A stretch of 64,000 nucleotides of DNA. Source: CAXXXW01 sp963665555 (GTDB taxonomy: Bacteria; Pseudomonadota; Alphaproteobacteria; Thalassobaculales; Thalassobaculaceae). Where the stretch lies: positions 1,984,001-2,048,000 of the forward strand of contig OY762308.1 of NCBI GenBank assembly GCA_963665555.2. Reading direction: 5' to 3'. Both the position numbers and the translations under genes were made by a program. Below are positions 8,198 to 15,596 of this stretch, piece after piece. The number at the start of each line of letters is the position of its first letter. Within the stretch, counting starts at the first letter, position 1. Under the pieces are notes generated by a model. The model had not been told where the DNA came from, made no database searches, and saw only the letters and a list, made by a program, of their open reading frames with translations.

Positions 8198-8731
8198 TCA
8201 GTTCGGCGAAACCGACGGAGTCGTCGATGTCGACGACGGGATGGCGACCAGGACGCCGCCCGCGACCGCCCCGCCGCCGGCGCGGTTCTTGAGCGTGCCC
8301 TCGGCCCGCGCCTCCGCGGCGGCGGCCGAGTGGCAATCGGCCGTCACCGTCAGCGAGTCGCCGCTCAACGCGACCTCGACATCGTCGCAGTTTTCGGCGA
8401 AGTCCGAACCGCCCCAGGACAGATCGCCGTCCTTGGCCTCGATATGGTCGTCGAGATCGATCGACGTGCTGTTGCAGGTCTCGTGAATGCTCCCGTAGAG
8501 GTTGTCCCCCGCCGCGTTCACGTTCTCAAGCACGAGGCTGTAGATGGTGCATTCCGCCGAGACGGTCGTTCCCGACACCGAGATGTTCTTGCAGGTCCCG
8601 CTGGCGCTGAAAAACGGGCTGCTGGCCACCTGGTCCGAGGCCGCGGGGCATTCGGCGCGCGCCGCCGGGGCCGCGAGAAGCGCGCCGAGCGCGACGGCGA
8701 GCGCGAGACGCATCGTATTCCAATGGGCCAC
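8198..8731 (-). CDS. Secreted Cys-rich protein of unknown family, paralog 1
   Basis: 177 aa. It starts at GTG 8731 with an AAGGGAGGA site eight bases upstream; an in-frame ATG lies six codons later. A signal peptide (Trp-Asn-Thr-Met-Arg, then an Ala/Leu-rich core ending in ARAEC) predicts export, and cleavage may leave Cys near the new N-terminus. The mature protein has five or six cysteines in conserved places, acidic DLDDH and LSWGGSDFAENCDD segments, and an unusual Ser/Thr-rich tail (IPSSTSTTPS). It does not match a family I can name. Its neighbour 110 bases upstream encodes a clear paralog. Possibly a small extracellular beta-sandwich protein. Confidence 0.8.
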   Translation of the reverse strand: MAHWNTMRLALAVALGALLAAPAARAECPAASDQVASSPFFSASGTCKNISVSGTTVSAECTIYSLVLENVNAAGDNLYGSIHETCNSTSIDLDDHIEAKDGDLSWGGSDFAENCDDVEVALSGDSLTVTADCHSAAAAEARAEGTLKNRAGGGAVAGGVLVAIPSSTSTTPSVSPN

Positions 8732-8779
8732 GATCCGGTCCTCCCTTGCGAACGGCCGGCCGCTCCCGGCCGCGGGGAA

Positions 8780-8809
8780 ATCCTACCGCCGCCGCGCCGG
8801 GCCGGGCAA
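8780..8809 (-). promoter_or_regulatory. Putative promoter of secreted paralog 1
   Basis: On the minus strand TTGCCC (8809-8804), an 18-base spacer and TAGGAT (8785-8780) precede the gene by about 50 bases. The same arrangement with the same spacing is kept in the second copy, which is the main support. Confidence 0.4.
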
Positions 8810-8841
8810 ACGGCGGGCGCGGAGGCGGCCGGCCGGCGGGG

Positions 8842-9387
8842 TCAGTTCAGCGAGATCGACGGAGTCGTCGATGTGGACGACGGGATGGCGACCAGGACGC
8901 CGCCCGTGTTCGAGCCGCTGCCGGCGCGGTTCTTGAGCGTGCCCTCGGCGTACCCTCGCGCGGCGGGGGCGTAAGAGGGCGCGTCGCAATCGGCCGACAC
9001 CTCCAGCGCGTCGCTGGTCACCGTGATTTGGATGTCGTCGCAATCGTCGGCGAAGTCCGAACCGCCCCAGGACAGCTGGCCGCTGTCATTGGCCGCGATA
9101 TGGTCGTCGAGATCGAACGACGTGCTGTTGCAGGTCGTCGTCTCGCGCTCGTAGCGGTCGTCCCCGGATGCGTTCACATCCTCGGCCGCGAGTTTGTAGA
9201 CGGTGCATTTCGCCGAGACGGTCGTCCCCGACACCGCGATGTCCTTGCAGGTCCCGCTGGCGCTGAAAAGCGGGCTGCCGGCGATTTTGCTCGACCCCGA
9301 CGGGCATTCGGCGAACGCCGCCGGCGCGGCGAGAACCGCGCCGAGCGCGACGGCGGCCGCGAGACGCATCGTATTCCAATGGGTCAC
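8842..9387 (-). CDS. Secreted Cys-rich protein of unknown family, paralog 2
   Basis: 181 aa. GTG start at 9387 with the same AAGGGAGGA ribosome site as its paralog. Signal peptide followed by AFAECPSGSS; cysteine positions, the SWGGSDFADDCDD segment and the STSTTPS tail match paralog 1. The regions before the tail differ most: this copy has a Tyr-Ala-Pro-rich insertion where the paralog has an Ala/Glu-rich stretch. Conservation of the cysteines and tail despite drift argues that both copies make functional protein. Each gene has its own promoter, so they are probably separate transcription units that can also be read through. Confidence 0.8.
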   Translation of the reverse strand: MTHWNTMRLAAAVALGAVLAAPAAFAECPSGSSKIAGSPLFSASGTCKDIAVSGTTVSAKCTVYKLAAEDVNASGDDRYERETTTCNSTSFDLDDHIAANDSGQLSWGGSDFADDCDDIQITVTSDALEVSADCDAPSYAPAARGYAEGTLKNRAGSGSNTGGVLVAIPSSTSTTPSISLN

Positions 9388-9435
9388 GATTCGATCCTCC
9401 CTTGCGAACATCCGGCCGGTCCCGGCCCCGCGGGA

Positions 9436-9465
9436 ACCGTAACACCGCGCCCCCGGATCGCGCAA
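9436..9465 (-). promoter_or_regulatory. Putative promoter of secreted paralog 2
   Basis: Minus-strand TTGCGC (9465-9460), 18-base spacer, TACGGT (9441-9436). Position relative to the start codon matches the promoter of copy 1. Confidence 0.4.
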
Positions 9466-9566
9466 ACGGCGATCGCGCCGGCGGAGGTCGCGGAGCGGGC
9501 CGGCGGCGCGTATACTGTGTCCGGCGCCAGGGCCGGGACACCGGCCGGCCGAGGGGGAGAACGCGC

Positions 9567-9785
9567 ATGACCGGATTCACGCCCGGAGGTCCCGAGGCTT
9601 CGCGCGACCGGCCGGCGGAGCACGACGCCGGGACGAGGTTCCGCGCCCGCGCGGCGCGCGGCGACGCCGCGCGGGGGCTGCGGCCGCGCGACGAGCTGGA
9701 TCGCGCGCACGCGCGCGCCGGGGGCGCGCGGTCCGACCGGAATCCCGGCCTCGCGGGAGTTGCCGGGGGCGGGCGGGGCCGCTAA
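9567..9785 (+). CDS. Small Arg/Ala/Gly-rich ORF of doubtful coding status
   Basis: 72 codons in the 435-base stretch between the secreted paralog and the TRAP genes. In its favour are a GAGGGGGAG site seven bases before the ATG and a TATACT hexamer at 9511-9516 at a suitable distance for a minus-10 box. Against it, the composition (Arg, Ala, Gly, Asp) is what any open frame in this GC-rich DNA would give, no domain is seen and no minus-35 box fits well. The rest of this intergenic stretch holds only the two promoters described. Confidence 0.25.
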   Translation: MTGFTPGGPEASRDRPAEHDAGTRFRARAARGDAARGLRPRDELDRAHARAGGARSDRNPGLAGVAGGGRGR

Positions 9786-9788
9786 GGT
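9760..9788 (+). promoter_or_regulatory. Putative promoter of the TRAP transporter operon
   Basis: TTGCCG (9760-9765), 17-base spacer, TAAGGT (9783-9788), followed by an A-rich leader and GGGAGG before the dctP ATG. Confidence 0.4.
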
Positions 9789-9822
9789 TCGCCCGGACAA
9801 AAAAAGAAACGGGAGGTTTCGC

Positions 9823-10911
9823 ATGGAATTCCATCTTCCGAGGAAAATCCTCGCCGCCGGCGTCGCGATCGGGGCGCTGGCCTTCGCGGCCGCGGCCGGC
9901 CCGGCCTCGGCGCAACTCGACGAGAAAGAGTTCAAGGTCGTGGGCACCTGGAGCTTCCTCGACCACTGGAAGGAGCGCGAGGGGCCGTTCTGGAACGAGC
10001 GCGTGCCCGAACTCTCCGGCGGCAAGCTGACGGCCAACGCCAAGTCGCAGACCGAACTCGGCCTGTCCGGCTTCGAGATCATGCGCCTGCTGAAGCTCGG
10101 CGTGTTCGACGCCGTGCACGGCGTCACCACCTATGTCGCGCAGGACAGCCCGATGATCGAGGGCGCGGACCTGGCCGGCGTCATCCAGGACCTCGGCCTG
10201 TACCGCGAGGCCAACGAGTCCTACCGCGCCATCCTCGAACGCGAGTTCGAGACCAAGTACGGCGCCAAGCTCCTGATGATCTACGCCTGGCCGAGCCAGC
10301 AGCTGTGGTGCAACCTCGGCGACAAGAGCATCACCGAGTACAGCCTCGACAACCTCGAGGGCAAGAAGATCCGTACCTACAGCACCACGCTCGGCGACTT
10401 CATCGAGGGCGTGGGCGGCAGCGCCGTCACCATCGCCTTCGCCGAGGTGGTGCCCGCGCTCCAGAAGGGCGTCGCGGATTGCGGCCTGACCGGCACGCTG
10501 CCGGCCTACAACGCCAAGTGGTGGCAGGTCGTGACGCACAACATCCGCATCCGGCTGGGCTACGCCTCGTCCTTCCTGGCGATGAACATCGATGTGTGGA
10601 ACAGCCTCTCCCCCGAGACCCAGGCCTTCTTCCAGGAGCACCTGGCGACGCTGGAGGAGGAGATGTGGGTCGCCACGGCGGCGAACGACCAGCGCGGCAT
10701 GGACTGCAACGCCTCCGGCCCCTGCGATGTCGGCGAGCCGGGCGGCATGGTCCCGATCGAGCCGACGGACGCCGACAAGGCCAAGCTGAAGGAGGTCGTC
10801 GAGAACTTCGTCCTGAAGCGCTGGGCCAAGCGTTGCGGCACGCAGCAATGCGTCGATGAGTGGAACGCCACCATCGGCAAAATCTCCGGCATGACGGCCG
10901 CGCTCGACTGA
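9823..10911 (+). CDS. dctP: TRAP transporter substrate-binding protein DctP
   Basis: 362 aa. The signal peptide ends in ASAQ near residue 31. The mature part opens with a beta strand (FKVVGTW) and follows the DctP fold order, with a mid-protein ELGLSGFEIMRLLKLGVFDAVHG helix-strand unit that selects the ligand lobe. It binds an organic acid in the periplasm and hands it to the DctQM membrane complex driven by a sodium or proton gradient. The ATG at 9823 has GGGAGG six bases upstream. Cysteines in the last third (NCASGPCD and KRCGTQQC contexts, abbreviated here) are unusual for the family and may form disulfides. Ligand unknown. Confidence 0.9.
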   Translation: MEFHLPRKILAAGVAIGALAFAAAAGPASAQLDEKEFKVVGTWSFLDHWKEREGPFWNERVPELSGGKLTANAKSQTELGLSGFEIMRLLKLGVFDAVHGVTTYVAQDSPMIEGADLAGVIQDLGLYREANESYRAILEREFETKYGAKLLMIYAWPSQQLWCNLGDKSITEYSLDNLEGKKIRTYSTTLGDFIEGVGGSAVTIAFAEVVPALQKGVADCGLTGTLPAYNAKWWQVVTHNIRIRLGYASSFLAMNIDVWNSLSPETQAFFQEHLATLEEEMWVATAANDQRGMDCNASGPCDVGEPGGMVPIEPTDADKAKLKEVVENFVLKRWAKRCGTQQCVDEWNATIGKISGMTAALD

Positions 10912-10934
10912 TCCGGGCCGGCGGCGGAGGAGCC

Positions 10935-10979
10935 GGCGCCGCGGACCCCCCCGAACGGACCACGGGGGTCCGCGGCGCC
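10935..10979 (+). terminator. Intercistronic hairpin between dctP and dctQ
   Basis: Perfect 16-bp inverted repeat: left arm 10935-10950, 13-base loop, right arm 10964-10979. There is no clear T-run, so it is more likely an mRNA-stabilising or partial attenuation structure that gives more binding protein than permease. Confidence 0.6.
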
Positions 10980-11012
10980 TTCCCTCGACAGTCCCCGAGG
11001 AGGCGGCGAACG

Positions 11013-11630
11013 ATGCTCGCGACGATCCATGCGCGCCTGGAAAGGCTTTCGCGCTACGCGGTCTGGGTCGGCGGCGCGGCCCTGCTGGCCGCCGCCGTCA
11101 TGGTCACGGTGGACGTGCTTTCCCGCAAGCTGTTCGGCGTGACGATGAGCGGGTCGGACGAGTATTCCGGCTATGTCTTCTCGGCGACGACGACCTGGGC
11201 CTATTCCTACTGCCTGCTGCACCGCTCGAACGTGCGGATCGACGCGCTGTACAACCTGCTGCCCCGGCCGGTCACCGCCGTGCTGGATGTGCTCGGCCTC
11301 GCGCTGCTGCTCTACTTCATGTCGATCATGACCTACTACGCCTTCGTCTCGTTCAACAATTCCTGGGTCTACAACTCGGTGTCGATCACCACGCTCGGCA
11401 CGCCGCAATGGATCCCGCAACTGTTCTGGGTGGCGGGGCTGACGCTGTTCTTCGTGACGCTGGTGTTCGTCACGTTGTACGCGCTGACGGCGCTGGTCCA
11501 GCGCAACTGGGACCTGGTGTCGCGCGTCGCCGGCGTGCCCACCATCGCCGAGACGGTGGAGGAGGAGACGCACGGCGTCGATGTGAAGCTCGCCACGCCC
11601 TCGGCGGGCCGGCGCGGCGGGGAGGGCTGA
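11013..11630 (+). CDS. dctQ: TRAP transporter small permease DctQ
   Basis: 205 aa with four membrane segments (about residues 15-35, 55-75, 90-112 and 140-165), the topology of DctQ. The conserved region between helices one and two contains LSRKLFGVTMSGSDEYSGY, close to the family pattern of an Arg-containing turn followed by a Glu in the next helix. A 40-residue charged cytoplasmic tail follows. The gene starts 101 bases after dctP, after a hairpin, with a GAGGAGG site. DctQ scaffolds the large permease. Only three bases separate it from dctM. Confidence 0.9.
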   Translation: MLATIHARLERLSRYAVWVGGAALLAAAVMVTVDVLSRKLFGVTMSGSDEYSGYVFSATTTWAYSYCLLHRSNVRIDALYNLLPRPVTAVLDVLGLALLLYFMSIMTYYAFVSFNNSWVYNSVSITTLGTPQWIPQLFWVAGLTLFFVTLVFVTLYALTALVQRNWDLVSRVAGVPTIAETVEEETHGVDVKLATPSAGRRGGEG

Positions 11631-11633
11631 GCC

Positions 11634-12932
11634 GTGGCGCTTGCGATTATCGTCGGGCTGCTGATCCTGGTGCTCGCCGCCGTCCCGGTGGCGGCGGTCC
11701 TCGGCATCCTGAGCTTCGTCCTCGACAACATCTCGATGGGCGGCACGCTGACGCCGGCGCTGGCGGAAATCTACTGGGACAAGAGCAAGGAGTTCATCCT
11801 GGTCGCGGTGCCGATGTTCATCCTGCTCGGCGAGATCATGCTGCGCGCCGGCATCGCGCGGCGGATGTACGCGGCGGTGATCCAGTGGCTGTCCTGGCTG
11901 CCCGGCGGGCTGATGCACGCCAATATCGGCTCCTGCACGATTTTCGCCGCCAGTTCCGGCTCCAGCGTGGCGACGGCGGCGACGGTGGGCACGGTCGCCT
12001 ACCCGGAGATCGAGGCGCGCGGCTACAACGAGCGGCTGTTCCTCGGCTCGCTGGCGGCGGGCGGCACGCTCGGCATCCTGGTGCCGCCCTCGATCAACCT
12101 GATCATCTACGGGCTGCTGACCGACACCTCCGTCCCGGAACTCTACCTCGCCGGCATCGTGCCCGGCCTGATCCTGTCCAGCCTGTTCATGCTGTCGATC
12201 GTCTGCGCCTGCCTGTACCGCCCGGTCTGGGGCGGCCGGCGCGTGGCGACCGACTGGGGCGCCCGCATCCGCTGCCTGCCGGACCTGCTGCCGCCGATCG
12301 TGCTGTTCGCGGCCGTGGTGGGGTCGATCTACGCCGGCGTCGCCACGCCGACGGAGGCGGCGTCGATCGGCGTGTGCATGGCGGTGATCATCGCCGCGTC
12401 GTTCCGCACGCTCAACCTGCGGATGCTGCGCGACGCCTTCGAGGGCACGATGCGGACGACCGCGATGATCATGCTGATCGTGTTCGCGGCGATCTTCCTC
12501 AACTTCGTGCTCGGCTTCATGGGCATCACGCAGGCGATGCTGAACTTCATCGCCGCGATGGGCCTGACCCCGGTGCAGACGATCCTGCTGATCGTGGTGT
12601 TCTACCTGTTCCTCGGCATGTTCATGGAGACGCTGTCGATGATGCTGACCACCGTGCCGATCGTCTTCCCGATCGTCATGGCGCTCGGCGTGCCGGAGTT
12701 CTCGGACGTCTGGTTCGGCATCATGATCACGCTGCTCATGGAGGCCGCGCTGATCACGCCGCCGATCGGCGTCAACCTCTATGTCGTGCACGGCATCCGC
12801 ACGCGCGGCGGCCATTTCAACGACGTGGCGATCGGCTCGATCCCCTTCCTCGTCGCGATGATGGGGATGATCCTGCTGCTGATCGCCTATCCGAGCCTGG
12901 CGACCTGGCTGCCGACGCTGGTCTACCACTGA
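11634..12932 (+). CDS. dctM: TRAP transporter large permease DctM
   Basis: 432 aa, GTG start, about a dozen membrane helices. Family landmarks are visible: PMFILLGEIMLRAGI in the first third, the SGSSVATAATVGTVAYPE segment that lines the substrate and Na+ site, GGTLGILVPPSINLIIYG, and TPTEAASIGV. The near-repeat of these motifs in the second half (METLSMMLTTVPIVFPI, and EAALITPPIGVNLYV) reflects the elevator-type inverted repeats. It forms the translocation path together with DctQ. The next gene, DUF1445, runs convergently. Confidence 0.92.
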   Translation: MALAIIVGLLILVLAAVPVAAVLGILSFVLDNISMGGTLTPALAEIYWDKSKEFILVAVPMFILLGEIMLRAGIARRMYAAVIQWLSWLPGGLMHANIGSCTIFAASSGSSVATAATVGTVAYPEIEARGYNERLFLGSLAAGGTLGILVPPSINLIIYGLLTDTSVPELYLAGIVPGLILSSLFMLSIVCACLYRPVWGGRRVATDWGARIRCLPDLLPPIVLFAAVVGSIYAGVATPTEAASIGVCMAVIIAASFRTLNLRMLRDAFEGTMRTTAMIMLIVFAAIFLNFVLGFMGITQAMLNFIAAMGLTPVQTILLIVVFYLFLGMFMETLSMMLTTVPIVFPIVMALGVPEFSDVWFGIMITLLMEAALITPPIGVNLYVVHGIRTRGGHFNDVAIGSIPFLVAMMGMILLLIAYPSLATWLPTLVYH

Positions 12933-13010
12933 GGCCGGCCGGCTGGCCGGGTCGCCGGCGGCGGGCGAAGGCCGCGCGGCCCCGCCCCGCCGCCGGCGCT
13001 TCCCGGACGG

Positions 13011-13850
13011 TCAGGACACGGCGCTGGGGATGTCCGCGATCAGCATCGCGCCCGGCGTGTGCGTGACCACCAGCGGGATCCCGGCCTCGCGGATCGCGTT
13101 CTGCGGCGTCACCCCGCAGGCCCAGAACACCGGGATTTCGCCGTCGCGGAACTCCGTCGGCTCGCCCCAGTCCGGCTCGTTCACATCGGCGACGCCGATC
13201 GCCGCCGGGTCGCCCATATGCACCGGCATCCCGTGCGTGTGCGGGAAGCGCGCCGTGATCGCCGAGGCCCGGATGGCGTCGGCCGGGAGCATCGGGCGCA
13301 TCGACACCACCATCCCGCCCCCGAACGGCCCGGACGGGACCGTCGCGATCGAGGTGCGGAACATCGGCGGCGTGCGGTCCAGCTCGATATGGCGCAGCGG
13401 CACGCCCGCCTGCATCAGCGCCTCCTCGAAGGAGAGCGAGCAGCCGAGCACGAAGGCCACCGAATCGTCGCGCCAGTAATCCGGGATTTCCGCCACCGAC
13501 CCCGCGAGGGCGCCGTCGCGGTAGATGTTGTAGCTCGGCAGGTCGGTGCGGATGTCGAGGTCCGCGCCCAGCGTCGGGATGCGCGGGTCGCCGGTGTCCG
13601 AAACGCCGACGATCGGGCAGGGCGCCGGGTTGCGCTGGCAATAGCGCGCGAAGTCGAGCGCGTGCTTCTCCGGCACGATGGCGAGGTTGCCCTGCGTGTA
13701 GCCGTTGGCCATGTTCGCCGTCGTCCCGCGATAGGCGCCGGAGCGGAACAGGCGGCGCAGCCGCGCCGGCTCCGCCGTCGCCGCGTCGAAGGGGAACGGG
13801 CCGCGCGGCCCCTCGTCGATCCGCCCATCGTCTATCCGGTCGAGCGCCAT
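13011..13850 (-). CDS. DUF1445 family putative hydro-lyase / D-glutamate cyclase-like
   Basis: 279 aa. The diagnostic motif TTANMANGYTQGNLAIVP occurs near residue 45, followed by CPIVGVSDTGDP and a C-terminal LVVTHTPGAMLIADI strand. Mammalian members have D-glutamate cyclase activity, making 5-oxo-D-proline; bacterial members are annotated as putative hydro-lyases and are frequent beside 5-oxoproline and amide-handling genes. Here it converges on a TRAP transporter and is followed by an amidase cluster on the same strand. The ATG at 13850 begins the conserved region with a CACGGGGATG context. Reaction in this organism unknown. Confidence 0.8.
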   Translation of the reverse strand: MALDRIDDGRIDEGPRGPFPFDAATAEPARLRRLFRSGAYRGTTANMANGYTQGNLAIVPEKHALDFARYCQRNPAPCPIVGVSDTGDPRIPTLGADLDIRTDLPSYNIYRDGALAGSVAEIPDYWRDDSVAFVLGCSLSFEEALMQAGVPLRHIELDRTPPMFRTSIATVPSGPFGGGMVVSMRPMLPADAIRASAITARFPHTHGMPVHMGDPAAIGVADVNEPDWGEPTEFRDGEIPVFWACGVTPQNAIREAGIPLVVTHTPGAMLIADIPSAVS

Positions 13851-13945
13851 CCCCGTGTCCTCCCATGCCGTTTGCGTCCGGCCGGCATGACAACACGCGC
13901 GCCGCGCCGGGGCAAGGAAAACCGCGTTCGCGGCCGCCCCGCCCC

Positions 13946-14791
13946 TCACCTCCGCGCGCGGGCGCGAAGCCGGGAATAGGCCAGCGCGAAAACGGCGCCG
14001 AGCGCCGCGACGGCGGCGAAGGCCGCGACCACCGCCAGCGGCCCGTCCAGCGCGCGGACCTCCAGCAATCCCAGCAGGATCGCGCAGAACAGCACGTAGA
14101 GCGACATCGCCTTGCGCGCCGAGGCAAAGGCGGCGGCGACGAAATCGAGGCCGTAATGCCCGCTCAGCGCCCAGCCGGTCGTCGAAAGCGTGATCGGGAA
14201 GCTCAGCAGCAGGCCGGCGAGCGCCGGCCCGATGAAGGGCGCCGCCGTCGCGATCGCCGCGATCGCCGCGCCGGCGACCGCGGCCCGGCCAAGCAGGTAG
14301 CGCCACGAGGCGGGCGCGGAAACGGCCGCGCCCGGTCCGGCGGACCGGCGGCCGACCAGCGCCGCGAAACCGGCGCCGGCCGCGACGCAGGCGAGCGCCC
14401 GCCAGAAGTCCAGCTCCATGCCCAGAATCGGCCAGGCGGCGAGCGACCAGGCCGCCAGCCCGGCGAGGAGCGCGAGCGGGAAGCTCCCGAACCGCGCGAC
14501 GCGCGCGAAGGTCCCGAGGTAGATCAGCACCGCCCCCGCCGCCGCCAGGGCGTGCAGCGCGCCCTCGGCGACGAAAGCCTCGTCCAGCGCCAGCGAAACG
14601 AAGAAGAACCCCGGCGCCGCGTTCACCGGAAGCGACATCGCCACGCTGGTGAGCACCGGCCCGGCGGAGCGCGCGATCCGGCCCGTGGCGACGATCACCA
14701 GCGCCGTCGCGGCCGCCTTCCACAGCGGCGACAGCACGGCGAGGAGGGCGGCGTCGAGCATCGCCGGGGCGCCGGCCGGCCGCGCCGTCAA
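13946..14791 (-). CDS. Polytopic membrane protein of unknown family with internal repeat
   Basis: 281 aa from a TTG at 14791 that overlaps the preceding stop as TTGA; an ATG at 14761 is the alternative. About eight to nine hydrophobic segments cover most of the length. Two regions look related: one near residues 45-85 with MSLPVNAAPGFFF followed by LDEAFVAEGAL, and one near 205-245 with LSFPITLSTTGWA followed by LDFVAAAFASA. This suggests two inverted or direct structural repeats as in small transporters. I do not recognise the family. Co-transcription with a hydrolase and an amidase suggests transport of a substrate or product of that cluster. Confidence 0.7.
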   Translation of the reverse strand: MTARPAGAPAMLDAALLAVLSPLWKAAATALVIVATGRIARSAGPVLTSVAMSLPVNAAPGFFFVSLALDEAFVAEGALHALAAAGAVLIYLGTFARVARFGSFPLALLAGLAAWSLAAWPILGMELDFWRALACVAAGAGFAALVGRRSAGPGAAVSAPASWRYLLGRAAVAGAAIAAIATAAPFIGPALAGLLLSFPITLSTTGWALSGHYGLDFVAAAFASARKAMSLYVLFCAILLGLLEVRALDGPLAVVAAFAAVAALGAVFALAYSRLRARARR

Positions 14792-15591
14792 TGCGCGGCG
14801 AGGAACCCGAGCAGCGTTTCGGCGAAGGCCTCGCGGTCGGCGCGCCCGGTCGCCACATGCGCCGCTTCGGGAAGCCAGAACCCGCGCGCGCCCGGAATCG
14901 CCCGCTCCACCGCGAGCGTGAGGCGCGGCGGCGTGATGAAGTCGCGCCCGTTATGCGCCACCAGCGCCGGCGCGGCGATCCCGGACAGCCGGTCCAGCGT
15001 GTCGTGGGCCAGCCCCGCCTCGGTCAGCCGCCGGTGCGCCTCGATATTGCCGTCGAGGTCGCTCCACGCGCCGTCCGGGCCGAGCAGGCGGTCCCCGTGG
15101 CGGGCGTAGAAGTCCGGGTCGAACCCCTCCATCACCACCATCCGCTGGAACGCCGCGAACCCCATGGCGCGGTGCACGTCGAGCCAGAGCGCGAGCCGGT
15201 CGCGGAAATGGCGGTCCGGGCGCGCCCAGCAGCCGGTGTTGACCAGGGCGCGGACCAGGCTTGGCCGGCGGAGCGCGACTTCCTGGAAGATGCAGGCGCC
15301 GATGCCGACGATCCCGACGAAACGCGCCCGCTCGATCCCCAGCGCGGCGGCGAGGCCGATAACGTCGTCGGCGTAGAGCGCCGTCGTAGCCGGGACCGCC
15401 GGATCGTCGTCCGACTCCCCGATGCCGCGATGGTCGAAGATCACGACCCGGTAACGGTCGGCCAGGCCGGGCGGCAGGTGGCGCGCGCCGCCATGGCAGA
15501 ACGTGCCCCAGCCGCCGGCGCAGAACACCGGCTCCCCGGTCCCGTGGACCTCGTAATGCATGGCATGGCCGTTGACACGGATCGTCGGCAT
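14788..15591 (-). CDS. alpha/beta hydrolase-fold protein lacking the nucleophile serine
   Basis: 267 aa. The fold is clear: an HG oxyanion-type loop (CAGGWGTFCHGG), VVIFDHRGIGESD after strand four, Asp in the NGRDFITPP turn and His in EAAHVATGR. However, the nucleophile elbow that normally reads Gly-x-Ser-x-Gly is FVGIVGIGACIFQE, with no serine; the aligned position is Gly or Val and the nearest possible nucleophile is a Cys four residues later. The protein may be a non-hydrolytic family member, for example a decarboxylase, lyase or binding protein. It lies between an amidase and a membrane protein in one operon. Confidence 0.8.
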   Translation of the reverse strand: MPTIRVNGHAMHYEVHGTGEPVFCAGGWGTFCHGGARHLPPGLADRYRVVIFDHRGIGESDDDPAVPATTALYADDVIGLAAALGIERARFVGIVGIGACIFQEVALRRPSLVRALVNTGCWARPDRHFRDRLALWLDVHRAMGFAAFQRMVVMEGFDPDFYARHGDRLLGPDGAWSDLDGNIEAHRRLTEAGLAHDTLDRLSGIAAPALVAHNGRDFITPPRLTLAVERAIPGARGFWLPEAAHVATGRADREAFAETLLGFLAAH

Positions 15592-15596
15592 CGCGG

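Larger units (their letters stand above)
8183..8812 (-). repeat. Tandem duplication, copy 1 (secreted paralog gene plus promoter)
   Basis: DNA similarity with 8827-9468 extends through the 3-prime flank, the whole coding region, the ribosome site and the promoter. The ends are best conserved: the last about 80 coding bases and the stretch around the start codon are nearly identical. The middle of the gene has diverged. Confidence 0.8.
8827..9468 (-). repeat. Tandem duplication, copy 2 (secreted paralog gene plus promoter)
   Basis: Second copy of the unit at 8183-8812, in direct orientation, separated by only about 15 bases. It carries small insertions in the coding part, making its protein four residues longer. 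Confidence 0.8.
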
